From NCBI GenBank assembly GCA_004151065.3, contig NWUY0300014654.1, positions 41,816 to 64,294 of the forward strand: a DNA stretch of 22,479 nt. The letters are read 5' to 3'. This DNA is from Larix sibirica. Taxonomy: Eukaryota > Streptophyta > Pinopsida > Pinales > Pinaceae. The notes beneath the pieces are model-generated. The model was given only the letters and a program-made list of their open reading frames with translations, was not told the DNA's origin and did no database searches. Positions 8,555-18,160 of this stretch are shown here, one piece after another (positions within the stretch are counted from its first letter, which is position 1; every line of letters begins with the position of its first letter). Position numbers and translations under genes: made by a program.

Positions 8555-10462
8555 ATTAGTGTCCTCAAGGATGAAGGTAAGGAAATTGTTGCAAAATCCC
8601 TTCCGGTTCCCATTTGGCATCTTCTAGTTGTATATCTTTCCACTAGATCAAGACTTCTTTGATTGTACGCATGTGCAATTGGCGTTCCTTAGTATCAAAT
8701 ATTACTTCGAGTTGGATCCAAATGGAGTCTTCTATATCAAGTTCTGGCAACTTTGTATCCACTTTACAATTTGATCCCACCACTTTTTTGAGGCAAGGTA
8801 AATGAAAGATTGGGTGATCTTGGATTGATGTGATAGAGGTAGCTTCTAGGCCACTTGTACAATGCATTGTATGATCTTGTAAGGTCCATAGAACTTTGGG
8901 GATGGTTTCCGAGGGAGTTTCTTTTTGAATGATGTCTATTTATAAGGTTGAAGGTGATGAAACACCTGATCCCCTTTTGCAAATGAATGCCCTAAGGGAT
9001 GCTGATCTGCCTATTGTTTCATTCTATTATGAGCCATAGCCAAATTGTCCTTAATTGTGCAAAGAATAGTTTCTTTGGTGTTAAGTGTGCTATCTACTAC
9101 ATGGAATTGGAGGTGCCCGTAAAATAAGAAACATTGGAAAATGGTTTATGGCCTTACATTGGCTCATATGGGGTCATTTTGGTAGATCCATGATAAGTAG
9201 TATTATACCACCGTTCTACAGAAGGAAGCCATTGTGCTCACTGGTGTGGCCTTTTTGAAGGAAAGCATCTCAAGTAGGTTTTTAAGAACTTATTAACTGC
9301 TTCCGTTTGATCATCTGTTTGGGAAGGATAGGATGTGTTGAGTTTCAACTGGGTATCTTGAAATTTAAATACCTCCTACCACAACTTTCTTGTGATGTAG
9401 GGTACTTATCAGAAACAATGGAAGTGGGCATGCCATGCAACTTAAAATCTAATCCATGAAGACTTGGGCCATGTTGGATGGTGTAAAAGGGTGTTCTAAT
9501 GCACAAAAGTGAGTTGATTTGGAAATGTGGTATACTACCACCATGATTACAAATTTATTACCAACTCTAGGAATCCCCACTATAAAATCCATAGATATAT
9601 TAGTCCATATATAGGTGGGAATCATAACTGGTTGCAAGGCTCCTTGTAACTTCATCGTCTCACCCTTGTGTCATTGACAAGTGTCACAAGATGCGGTAAT
9701 GTTGTGTATGCTTGTTTTCATGCCTTCCCAAAAGAAGGAGCACTTAATTCTTGTATAGGTTTTATAAAAACCTGAGTGACTTAGTATGGGTGATGAATGC
9801 AAGTCCTCTAAGATGTGGTGCTTTAAGTCCAAATTTGGTGATGCAAAAAAAACGTTCCTTATACTTTAATTTATCTTGGTTCCATGTATACCTAGGTGGA
9901 GGGTTCAGGTCGTCCCGAAGCATTTGGATGAGGGGCATTATGGTGTCATTTGTCTCCCATTCTTCATGGGATTCCTCGATCCATCTTTGAATTGGTAAGG
10001 ATAATGTAAATAGGGAGCCCTCTCCTCCTCAAATTTCCTAGATAATGCATCAACCACCATATTTTTGATACCCTTCATATTTATAATCTCATAACGATAC
10101 CCTAACATCTTAGTAACCCATTTATCCTACTTTAGTGAGGAAAACCTTTGTTCTAAGAAATATTTTAAACTAGGATGTTAGTTTTGATTTGTAAATGCCT
10201 CTGTATTAAATATGGGCACCTTGTCTCAACTATGTGAAGGATGACCATCATCTCTTTTTCATATGTGGATTTGTCCAAATTATGATCACATAGCTGCTTA
10301 CTTGAGAAGGTTGAAGGGCAGCCTTCTTTCATCAATATTGCTCCAAGGCCTCATCCAGAGGCATCACTTTCTAAGACAAAAGTATTAATGAAATTAGGAA
10401 TTTCTCATACTAGAGTAGTGCACATGGAATCCTTTAAGGTGGAGAAGGCCCGCTTAGCTTCA
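8555..10462 (-). pseudogene. Gypsy-1A pol pseudogene: RNase H, integrase, chromodomain
   Basis: This is the remnant of the Pol polyprotein of a plant chromovirus, which copies element RNA (RT/RNase H) and inserts it (integrase). From 10462 downward: a TFVLESDASG RNase H start with its catalytic-type Asp, then STYEKEMM. The integrase finger keeps its pattern near 9800-9670, with His residues followed by CDTC. The core opens WTNISMDFIVGIPRV (9449-9655), with VVVYHISK carrying Tyr where the family normally has Asp. The C-terminus at about 8640-8980 reads HLPCLKKVVGSNCKV, and the chromodomain follows with TIKEVLI, a stop in place of the usual Trp/Lys, then WK and LEDAKWEPEGILQQFP. Multiple stops and frameshifts break it throughout. 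Confidence 0.9.
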
Positions 10463-12192
10463 AAGCAACAAAACTTCACTAAGTCATGTAGCTACATGTA
10501 TGGACATCATGCACAAAAATATTGATCTACTTCAAACTCATAATAGGTTATTAAATGATGAATTGCAACTTCTTTTCCATCAAAATTCTAAACCCGTTAG
10601 TATTCAAGATAATCCATTACTTGGATTAACTATTGTTGACAGTGAACTAGAGGGCATTGACAATAATTTAGCTATGTATTGGACATAGAATTTTGATGAA
10701 GGCACTAAGGAGGCAGATGATGAATTTGACGAAGACACTAAGAAGATAAAATATAACTTAGAGGATATGTTTGAGAATAAAGACAAAATTATCAGACACG
10801 GGAATAGTTGTAGTTCAAGAGGAATGAAATTGGTTTAGGATATGATAGGATAAAGTTTGACTTCTTTAATATTCTTGATTACTCCAAATTTGTGGAGTTT
10901 GTGAGTGTTGGCTTTCTTGGTGATGATTTGGGGAGGAATATTATTGATGATAAGTTGGATGAAGTACCTGAACTTGAGGATCATGATAAGGAAATTGAAG
11001 ACAAGGATGGTGATGATGCAGTTGATGACAATGAGGATGATGTACTTGATATTGATAAAGTAGATGGTGCACCTAAATAGTGCCAACACTATCATCGAGT
11101 TTTCCATATCGCATTACATTGTTTTGATCTCACTCCATGTAGTATATGTCGGAAGACAAATCACCTTTTAGATTGGTGTTGGAAGTGAACAAAGATTTGA
11201 AGAAAACAAGTAAAATTTGGATGGTTAGGTACTTGGTATTGGATTTTGAAAACGAAGTTGTTGGAATAGTCTTATCATTGCATTCATACATAGGTACATT
11301 CATGCTTGATTAGAGATATTTTTATAGTAGATGCACATGGATGTTTTGATTCATAAATTGTTGATTCAAGGCCCACTTGATGTAGTCTTTTGAGTTGGAT
11401 ATCTAGTCTCTAGACTCCATTCAAAGACAATATAGTTACCCTTTTCCACTTTTGGGGGGAATATTGACATTGCTGATTTACAGGTCCCAAGACTTCTCAC
11501 CTTTCAATTGATAGGGGGAAGATATTGATGATGTTAGAATTTAAGATTCGATGTCTCTTCCATGATTTTGAATACTATGGTTTATTCAGGATGAAGGATA
11601 TAGGAATAGATTCTAGACATGATGATGGATTTAGGACATGATTGATGTTGGATTAAGGATTGTTTTAGGACAGGATGATGGATTGAAGATCACTCATATA
11701 GAGTTTTGTATTGGTCAATTTGATCTTTGGAACTTTATATTTTTGAGTATTTTCAAGAGTTTGATGATATTTTAATGAATTTTCAAGATATTTGTATGGA
11801 AGGATGAAATGCTACATCTTGGCATTTGAGGATCTAATCACTTTCATATTTGTGACTTGCATAATTGTATGACATGTTTAATGGCATGTGGTTTTGGGAT
11901 TTGGAGCAATACCAGTGGTTCACTTGGTTTACTTCTTAGTGGATTTTGGCAAGATTATGATTCACCCATTGTTGAATCATTCATAGGGTTTCATACACAT
12001 GTTTTTATAGGATAAAGGATCCAGATGATTATCGCTATTTTTTTTGTCAACTAGATTATTGAATTTTTTTTATGTGTGGATATTTGAGAGTGGTTTTATA
12101 AACACATTTTTCAGTTTGTAGTCTTCAAACTTTAAAGGGATGGTATTTAGACCTTGCAAAGGGCAAATGATGCTTCTACTTTTTTTGGGCAC
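10463..12192 (+). other. Unassigned DNA between the two segmental-duplication copies
   Basis: This stretch is unique in the window. It holds the acidic frame listed next, two G-rich purine runs at about 11451-11461 and 11513-11521 (each followed by a similar ATATTGA/AGATATTGA), and short imperfect repeats of GGACATGATGATGGATT at about 11612-11690. No LTR pair or pol domain is visible. It may be internal sequence of the Copia-like element whose 3' end lies at 12193-12712, but nothing proves that. Confidence 0.45.
10500..11080 (+). pseudogene. Decayed acidic reading frame, family not recognised
   Basis: Two plus-strand pieces, broken by stops, have non-random composition. The first (10500-10688) starts MDIMHKNIDLLQTHNRLLND and, after a stop, continues into an acidic DEGTKEADDEFDEDTKK run. 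The second (from about 10853, with Met at 10892) reads YDRIKFDFFNI, then GFLGDDLG, then an Asp/Glu-rich tail (EDHDKEIEDKDGDDAVDDNE), and stops at 11078-11080. Together they would form about 190 codons of a low-complexity acidic protein. It could be a retroelement Gag-side or linker protein or a fragment of a captured host gene; I do not recognise a domain. The minus-strand frame at 10835-11107 is its shadow. Confidence 0.35.
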
Positions 12193-12712
12193 ATTAGGGA
12201 TCCTCTCATTAGTTTTGGGTTCACATCAATGAACGCTTACAAGTTATTTGGATCATTTGTTGCACAATGAGTTTTCCAGACATGGTTTTCATCATCCAAT
12301 TTTGTGGTTTTCTCAAGTGGATTTTCATTAACACTCATGATATTTTAGATCATGGGTATTAGATTGGAGACTTAGATATCTTATCATTTTTGCAATAGTA
12401 TTTGTTTCTAGATAGTGCACTTGTACAAACTTATGATTAAGGGGGGGGATTGTTAGCAATTTGGCCCCAATCCTAAGTCCTAAGCTACCTACATGTGCAT
12501 CATGGGATATAGTTGCTTTCCTAAGTGTTATGCACTTTGGTTATGTATTGGGGTTGACCATTTTATGGTTATGCATTACATGGTGGTTATTGGATATTGT
12601 ATGATAGATGTACCTTATGTTTGAATACAATATGGATTTTGCTCTTGCCTTTTTCTATTATCTATTTGTCTTTGTTGTTATCTTGATTTTCTTGTTCTTG
12701 TTATGTCCTTCA
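12193..12712 (+). mobile_element. Copia-1 family 3' end: noncoding DNA, PPT and LTR
   Basis: About 258 bp of 3' noncoding sequence homologous to 7521-7778 is followed by the PPT AAGGGGGGGGA (12439-12449) and a 262-bp LTR at 12451-12712 that starts TGTTAGCAATTTGG and ends TGTCCTTCA. No matching 5' LTR is seen upstream, so the element is truncated or its 5' side is too diverged to recognise. Confidence 0.85.
12451..12712 (+). mobile_element. Copia-1 family LTR, copy B (262 bp)
   Basis: The least decayed termini of the four family LTRs: TG start, CA end, strong G-run PPT before it. It differs from the LTR at 7779-8040 at about 23 of 262 positions by hand count, with no indels. Confidence 0.85.
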
Positions 12713-12732
12713 TTCACCAATAGGCTTAAGAG

Positions 12733-13207
12733 TGATGTCGTGTAGTGGACATTCATTTTGAAACTTAGAACAACATGGAATATACATAGATTTATGATGT
12801 AAGAAACTATAAATTATAGTGCATAATAACCAAACATAAGACAATACATAAGTGAGATGCTAGAGAAATAACCCTTGCATTATGATGATCAAATCAGAAA
12901 GCAATATTTATTCATTTCTTATGATTGGGCGACCTTTCACTTGAGTAGAGCTCCAATACAATAATTCTTCACAAAATAATCCACAACCTCATAACTCCTT
13001 AAATAGGGTTTCAATAGAAAAAACCCTAACCACTTAATGAATATAAACCTTAACTACTTAGTGGGCCTTGATTAACACAAAGACCCTTTTTACATTAATT
13101 ATCCATTTCTAACTACTCAAGCTTATTTAAAGGACATGACTGCATATAATAGTTGACAAACTCATATGTAGTCTAAAGCAAGGGGGGATTAGGGTAAGAC
13201 CCCAACA
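12733..13207 (-). mobile_element. Gypsy-1B 3' LTR (~475 bp)
   Basis: On the plus strand it runs TGATGTCGTGTAGTGG to GACCCCAACA, giving TGTTGGGG to CATCA on the minus strand. It matches 8061-8534 along its length and is flanked by the PPT at 13208-13220. Confidence 0.8.
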
Positions 13208-13220
13208 GACTCCCCCCTTT
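13208..13220 (-). other. Gypsy-1B polypurine tract
   Basis: Minus strand AAAGGGGGGAGTC lies directly before the LTR's TGTTGGGG. It is a clear plus-strand primer site and defines the LTR start. Confidence 0.75.
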
Positions 13221-15090
13221 CAAGAGAATCAATGTCCTCAAGGCTAAAGGTGAGGATATTGTTGCAAAATCCCTTATGGCTCCCATGTGGCATCTTCTAG
13301 TTGCATATGTTTCCACTAGATCAAGACTTCTTTGATTGTATGCATATGCAATTAACGTTCCTTGGTATCAAATATTGCTTGCAGTTGGAGCCAAATGGAG
13401 CCTTCTATATCAAGTTTTGATAACTTGGTATCCACTTTACAATTTGATCCCACCACTTTTTTGAGGCAAGGTACATGAAAGATCAGGTGAATCTTGGATT
13501 GATTTGGCAGAGCTAGCTTGTACACCACTTGTCCAATGCATTGTGTGATATTGTAAGGTCCACAGAACTTTGGGGCTAGTTTCCGGGGGGAGTTTCTTTT
13601 TGAGTTATGTCTATTTATAAGGTTGAAGGTGAAGAAACACTTAATCCCCTTTTGCAAATGAACTCTCTAAGTGATGTTGATCTGCATATTGTTTCATTCT
13701 ATTATGAACCATATCCAAATTGTCCTTAAGTTTTAGAGAAAATTTTATTTGGTGTGAAGTGTGCTACCTACTACATGGACTTGGAGGTGCCTATTAAATA
13801 TGAAAGCATGGAAAATGGTTTCTAGCCATACATTAGTTCATATGGGATCATTTTGGTGTGGTCTTTTTGAAGTGAAGCATCTCAAGTAGGTTTTCAAGAA
13901 CTTATTAACTGTTTTTGTTTGACCATCTATTTGGTGATGATAGGATGTGATGAGTTTCAATTGGGTATCTTGAAATTTAAATAGCTCCTACCAAAAGTTT
14001 CTTGTGAATGTAGGGTCCTAATTAGAAACAATTGAAGTGGGCATGTCATGTAACTTAAAAAATCTAATCCATGAATACTTGGGCCATGATGGATGGTGTA
14101 AAAGGGCGTGCTAATGCACATAAGTGAGCCCACGTGGAAATGTTGTATACTACCACCATGATTACAAATTTATTTCAAACTCTAGGAAGCCCCATTGTAA
14201 ATCCATAGACATATTAGTCCATATATAGGTGGGAATCATAAGTGGATGCAAGGCTCGTTGTGACTTCATCGTCTCACCCTTATGCCATTTACAAGTGTCA
14301 CAGGTTGCAATAATGTTTTGTATGTTTGTTTTCATGCCTTCCCAAAGGAAGGGACGCTTACTTCTTTCATAGTTTTTATGAAAACTCGAGTGACTTACTG
14401 TGGGTTATGAATGTAACTCCTCTAAGATGTGGTGCTTTCAGGCCAAATTTGGTTCTAGAAAAATGAATTCTTTATATTTTGATGTATCTTGGTTCCATGT
14501 ATACCTAGGTGTAGGGTTCAGGTCATCCTGAAGCCTTTGGAAGAGGGGCCTTATGGTGTTATTTGTCACCCATTCTTCATGTGCTTCCTCGAGCCATCTT
14601 GGTATTGGTAAGGATAGTGCAAATAGGGATCCCTCTCCTCAAAATTTCCTAGATAATGCATCAACGACATTATTTTTGCTACCCTTCATATATATAATCT
14701 CATAGCCATACCCTAACATCTTATTAACCCCTTATCCTTCTCTTGTGAGGACAACCTTTGTTCCAAGAAATATTTTAAACTAGTATGGTTAGTTTTGATT
14801 TGTAAGCGCCTCTGTATTAAATATGGGCACCTTATCTCAACTATGAGAAGGATGGCCATCATCTCTTTTTCATATGTGGATTTTCCCAAATTCTGATCAC
14901 ATAGATGCTTGCTTGTGAAGGCTAAAGGGCTTTTTTCTTTCATCAATACTACTCCAAGGCCTCATCCGAAGGCATCACATTCCAAGACAAAAGTCTTAGT
15001 GAAATCATGCATTTATAATACTAGAGTAGTGCACATGGAATCCTTTAAGGTGGAGAAGGCCTGCTTAGCTTCATTTCTCTAACGAAACAT
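13221..15090 (-). pseudogene. Gypsy-1B pol pseudogene: RNase H, integrase, chromodomain
   Basis: The same polyprotein remnant as in copy A, often better preserved. The RNase H start reads FTKTFVLECDAFG (stop after it), then the longest open piece (14713-14946) has PLAFTSKHLCDQNLGKSTYE and TNHTSLKYFLEQRLSSQE, and near 14650 MLGYGYEIIYMKG then VDALSRKF marks the RNase H end. The integrase finger keeps SHSSFHKNY and CDTC (14270-14400). The C-terminus at 13352-13657 reads KFCGPYNITQCIGQVVYKLA and HVPCLKKVVGSNCKV, ending DTKER and a stop. The chromodomain (about 13240-13350) keeps TIKEVLI, a stop, WK and LEDATWEP. It is non-functional. Confidence 0.9.
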
Positions 15091-16437
15091 GTTGTGCAAA
15101 ACAAGCCTTTGCATCATTATACCTAGTATGTTATCACATATGCTATGTCAAAGAATATTATGAAACCATGTCACCTAGTATTGCGACATAAATAAAATGA
15201 GACTGTAATGGATAAACCGATAGAAGGTAGGAACTTGCATGTTACATGAGGAATCAATCCAATGACTATAAATAACATTAACATAGACCATAAGCATACC
15301 ATACATGAAAGTTTTGGAATGAAGCATTGTAATTGGAAATGATGAATATCATGTATTTTCATGTAGATAAAAAAACATGACAATTCTGCCATATCCAACA
15401 ACCATCAAACACATCACAATGTTCATCACTTGATCCATCACCAATTCATCTTTCCAATAATCTCATGGACCCAAAGAACTTGTTAACAAATGACAATATT
15501 AGACCCAAGGTAGTACAATAGGGCATGATACTAACTATCTCATGAAAGGAAGCTCATTTCGGGGTGGGGTGAGAAAATATATTAAAAAATAATCCTATTT
15601 AAAACATTTCTCAGATATGATCATTAATAGAACTTAGCTAAAATGCAGGGTAAAAATTGCAATACTTTGTGATTATTCTTATTGATCATTTCATGATCAA
15701 TATGTAGAAACTCCATAGGGATAAGGTTATTAGAAGAGTTTGAATCCCCAAAATAAATCTTAATAGAAGACCAAAATGAAATCATGAACTATGTTTTTAA
15801 GTTATTTCCATACATAAGGAGGAAGCTATTGTCATGCTTCTAATCGAATGTTAGGTCTAATTTGAGCAAAGTGGTGGTAAAGGCCCGAATGCCTACAACC
15901 AAAGAGGAGTGTAAGTACGTAAGCTCTCCAAGGATCTGCAAATTGTAGAAAAGGGTGAAGCAAGGGAAGTAAGAGAATTTGAGAAGGCGCAAGGGGGGAA
16001 TGCAAATTTCAAGCAATAATGGAGAAGATTTTTCATCTTGCTTGTTAAAAATTAAAAAAGACAAATAACCTCATGATCTATTCCTAAAACATGTTGAGTT
16101 ATCTAACCAATCCAAAAAAGTAATGCAAGATTTAATGGTTAGGCCATTCTTGTTTCATTTTTCAAATTATTCATGGAATACAAGGCCTCTTATTGATTGC
16201 ATTGACTCTAGTAAAATACAACAACAACAACATTATTCAAAGAACAAAAAGAATCAGCGTCAATTAAAGAGCTTGAAAAGTAAGGAGAGTTGAAAGTGAA
16301 TGAAAGTAAAAACAAAACATAATAGATTTGAAAAGTAAATTAACCTAACTTGCAAGGGAGAAAACATATAACACTATGAAAGTCAGTCTTATCTTATCTC
16401 CTTTTTTGGGTTGAATTTATTTTCAAGGATCCTTGGA
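15091..16437. other. No gene recognised
   Basis: AT-rich DNA between Gypsy-1B and Gypsy-2. The frames at 15171-15401 and 15840-16064 (minus) have no recognisable family features. By position this should include the 3' noncoding end of Gypsy-2, but I cannot find its PPT or LTR. A plus-strand purine run AAGGGGGGAA near 15991-16000 is followed by TG, but no LTR partner is visible. Confidence 0.5.
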
Positions 16438-16439
16438 AT

Positions 16440-18160
16440 GGGAGGACTTGATGAATACTCCATTAATGGAATGGGACAACACTATTTTTGGGCATCCTTT
16501 AACCTATAGGATTTATCTCCTAAATCTTCAGTGATTACGAAAGGATCAATCCACAACCGCTAAAACTTGGTATCTTTTCTAGCTTCATTATGGGAAAATT
16601 CCTACAAAAGGACTTGTTATCCAATGACAAGGGATTGTACATGGAATTTGATTAAAATACCTCTTCAAGCTAGCATGTATTTTGTTGGAATAATAAACAA
16701 ATTTCCAAAGTTCTTCTAAGATGATCAAGGTGTTTTTCCTTCATTGTAGATAATCTTCCTCCACCTCACTATTCTGGTAAGACATCCTAAGAGTAGCAAT
16801 TTCAATAATGGAAGGTATGATGGTATCCTTGTCATAGACTAGCAAGAAGGGGTTCTATCCAATACTTGAATTAGAAATAGTGCTTTTCTATCCAATGCCT
16901 GAATTAGAGGTAGTGCAATCAACTTGTAAAACAAATACTTATTGAGTATGACATTCCTATAGATTAATACCATGATACTTTTGATGATGTGTAGAATATT
17001 TTTATTTGTATATTTTATTAGACCATTCCCTTATGGGTAACATGAATAGTAAGTTGAGGCAATGATGCTATATTTTGAGTGAAACCAAGTGATGGTTGCA
17101 AAAGATGAAACTAAGACCATTATCACTAATAATTTCCATCAAGATGCCAAACTAGGAGAGAATGTTGGTTTCAATAAAACCAACCACTTGTTTAAATTTT
17201 TCATGAGTTAATAGGACAACATTCACCCACTTGGTATTGTAATATGGTGTTGTTGGAATGAATATGTGAACAATAGATGATAAGGATTAATAGGTCTAAC
17301 ATATAGATCCAACTTGGGAAATGAAAATAGAGCTCAAACACGATTCTAAAGCATAATATAAATATTACCTTTCCCAATTAAGCATTGGCATTCATCGCAA
17401 CATATAACATAATTAAAAGTGCCCTCAAGGATGGTAAAATAATATTAACCAAGATGCAATTTTTTTATGTGCAGTGGACTTAACAACAAAGTGTCCACTA
17501 CAATGTAAATATTTCCTAGTTCTAGAGTGATAATCACGCATGATTTTATTAGATTGTTGCTATCCAAGACAATGCCACAAAATTCCATTATAACCCTTAT
17601 AGAATAAGCAATGATTAATGAGAATATACTTGCTTACTTCTAGAATCTACCTACATGTTTAATTCAACTTTAAGTGAGCATAATATTGTTGGTCTAAAAG
17701 TAAACATTGATATCATTGTACCAAGGATCTTGATGGAGTTCAACCTCATCATATCCATTTATTATGGAAAACAACATAGACAAAACATAATCATTCTCTT
17801 CATAATCATGTGTTTCAGAAGACAGGTTTTGGGCAAGGTGCAAAGCTAAGACATGACCTCTAATGATCCAAGTGATGGAGAATTCTAGGTCATGTTTTTA
17901 TCTCTTTGACATCCCATTAGAAAGTTTACCTAGTAAATATGTTTGGTAAAACAAAAGTTTCACTATTGGAAGATGCAACTTGGATTGTGTTCTTTGAACT
18001 AAGAATATAGAATGAAATAAGGAAGGCAAAGGCATGTTGATTTGAGAAAATATCATCTCATATTTGAATTAGTGAGACTTTGTCTCATAAAATCCTTACA
18101 TCTATACTAGAGAATTATGAGGTCCAATGACATAAATCTTAGATGAAAGACCCACAATGT
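16440..18160 (-). pseudogene. Gypsy-2 pol pseudogene: RNase H connection and integrase
   Basis: A heavily decayed Ty3/Gypsy Pol on the minus strand, different from Gypsy-1. From high to low coordinates: a connection region near 17830-18000 (PLPSLFHSIF, GKLSNGMSKR, then IRGHVLALHLAQNLSS); DPWYNDIN near 17710; the integrase H2C2 finger with GHFVVKSTAHKK (17461-17496) and CDEC (17388-17399); the core with TKWVNVVLLTHEKFKQVV (about 17190-17241), GILMEIISDNGLSF (17107-17150) holding the catalytic-type D in SDNG, and NPFLLVYDKDTIIPS (about 16830); and a C-terminal DTKF, stop, RLWIDPFVITEDLGDKSYRL (about 16510-16580). No chromodomain follows, so it resembles the non-chromovirus (Tat/Athila-like) branch; that placement is tentative. 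RT and everything 5' of it are absent. Confidence 0.8.

Larger units (their letters stand above)
7521..10462 (+). repeat. Segmental duplication, copy A (~2.9 kb)
   Basis: This stretch is colinear with 12193-15073: Copia 3' noncoding DNA, PPT, LTR, a 20-bp spacer (TTCACCAATAGAATTAAGAG), a Gypsy LTR and Gypsy pol remains. The same 20-bp spacer in both copies (two differences) shows that the Copia/Gypsy junction was made once and then copied. Similarity stops at GCTTAGCTTCA (10452-10462). Confidence 0.85.
8061..10462 (-). mobile_element. Gypsy-1A: 3' half of a chromodomain Ty3/Gypsy element
   Basis: Read on the minus strand, the order is RNase H, integrase zinc finger, integrase core, integrase C-terminus, chromodomain, PPT and 3' LTR. 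Gag, protease, most of RT and the 5' LTR are missing because the fragment is cut at 10462. The left 5-mer AAGAG (8056-8060) cannot be tested as a target duplication without the other end. This is the less truncated-looking but equally decayed sister of 12733-15090. Confidence 0.85.
12193..15073 (+). repeat. Segmental duplication, copy B (~2.9 kb)
   Basis: This is the colinear partner of 7521-10462, starting at ATTAGGGATCCTCTC (12193) and matching through GCTTAGCTTCA (15063-15073). The offset is 4672 at the left and about 4611 at the right, so small indels accumulated. It has one unit of the 3' noncoding repeat, where the copy A region has two. Confidence 0.85.
12733..15090 (-). mobile_element. 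Gypsy-1B: second copy of the truncated chromodomain Gypsy element
   Basis: Same order as Gypsy-1A on the minus strand: RNase H, integrase, chromodomain, PPT, 3' LTR. Beyond the end of shared sequence at 15073 the reading frame seems to continue a few codons (FR, stop, RNEAKQAF), so copy B may extend to about 15090 before turning into unrelated DNA. No gag, protease, RT palm or 5' LTR is present. Confidence 0.85.

Noticed and set aside
10835-11107. 90-codon hydrophobic minus-strand frame
   Set aside because: It is the reverse reading of the Asp/Glu-rich plus-strand frame, which turns GAT/GAA codons into Ile/Phe/Val codons.
15984-16008. AAGGGGGGAA followed by TG as a PPT plus LTR start
   Set aside because: No homologous LTR or PBS nearby and no element body in the right orientation.
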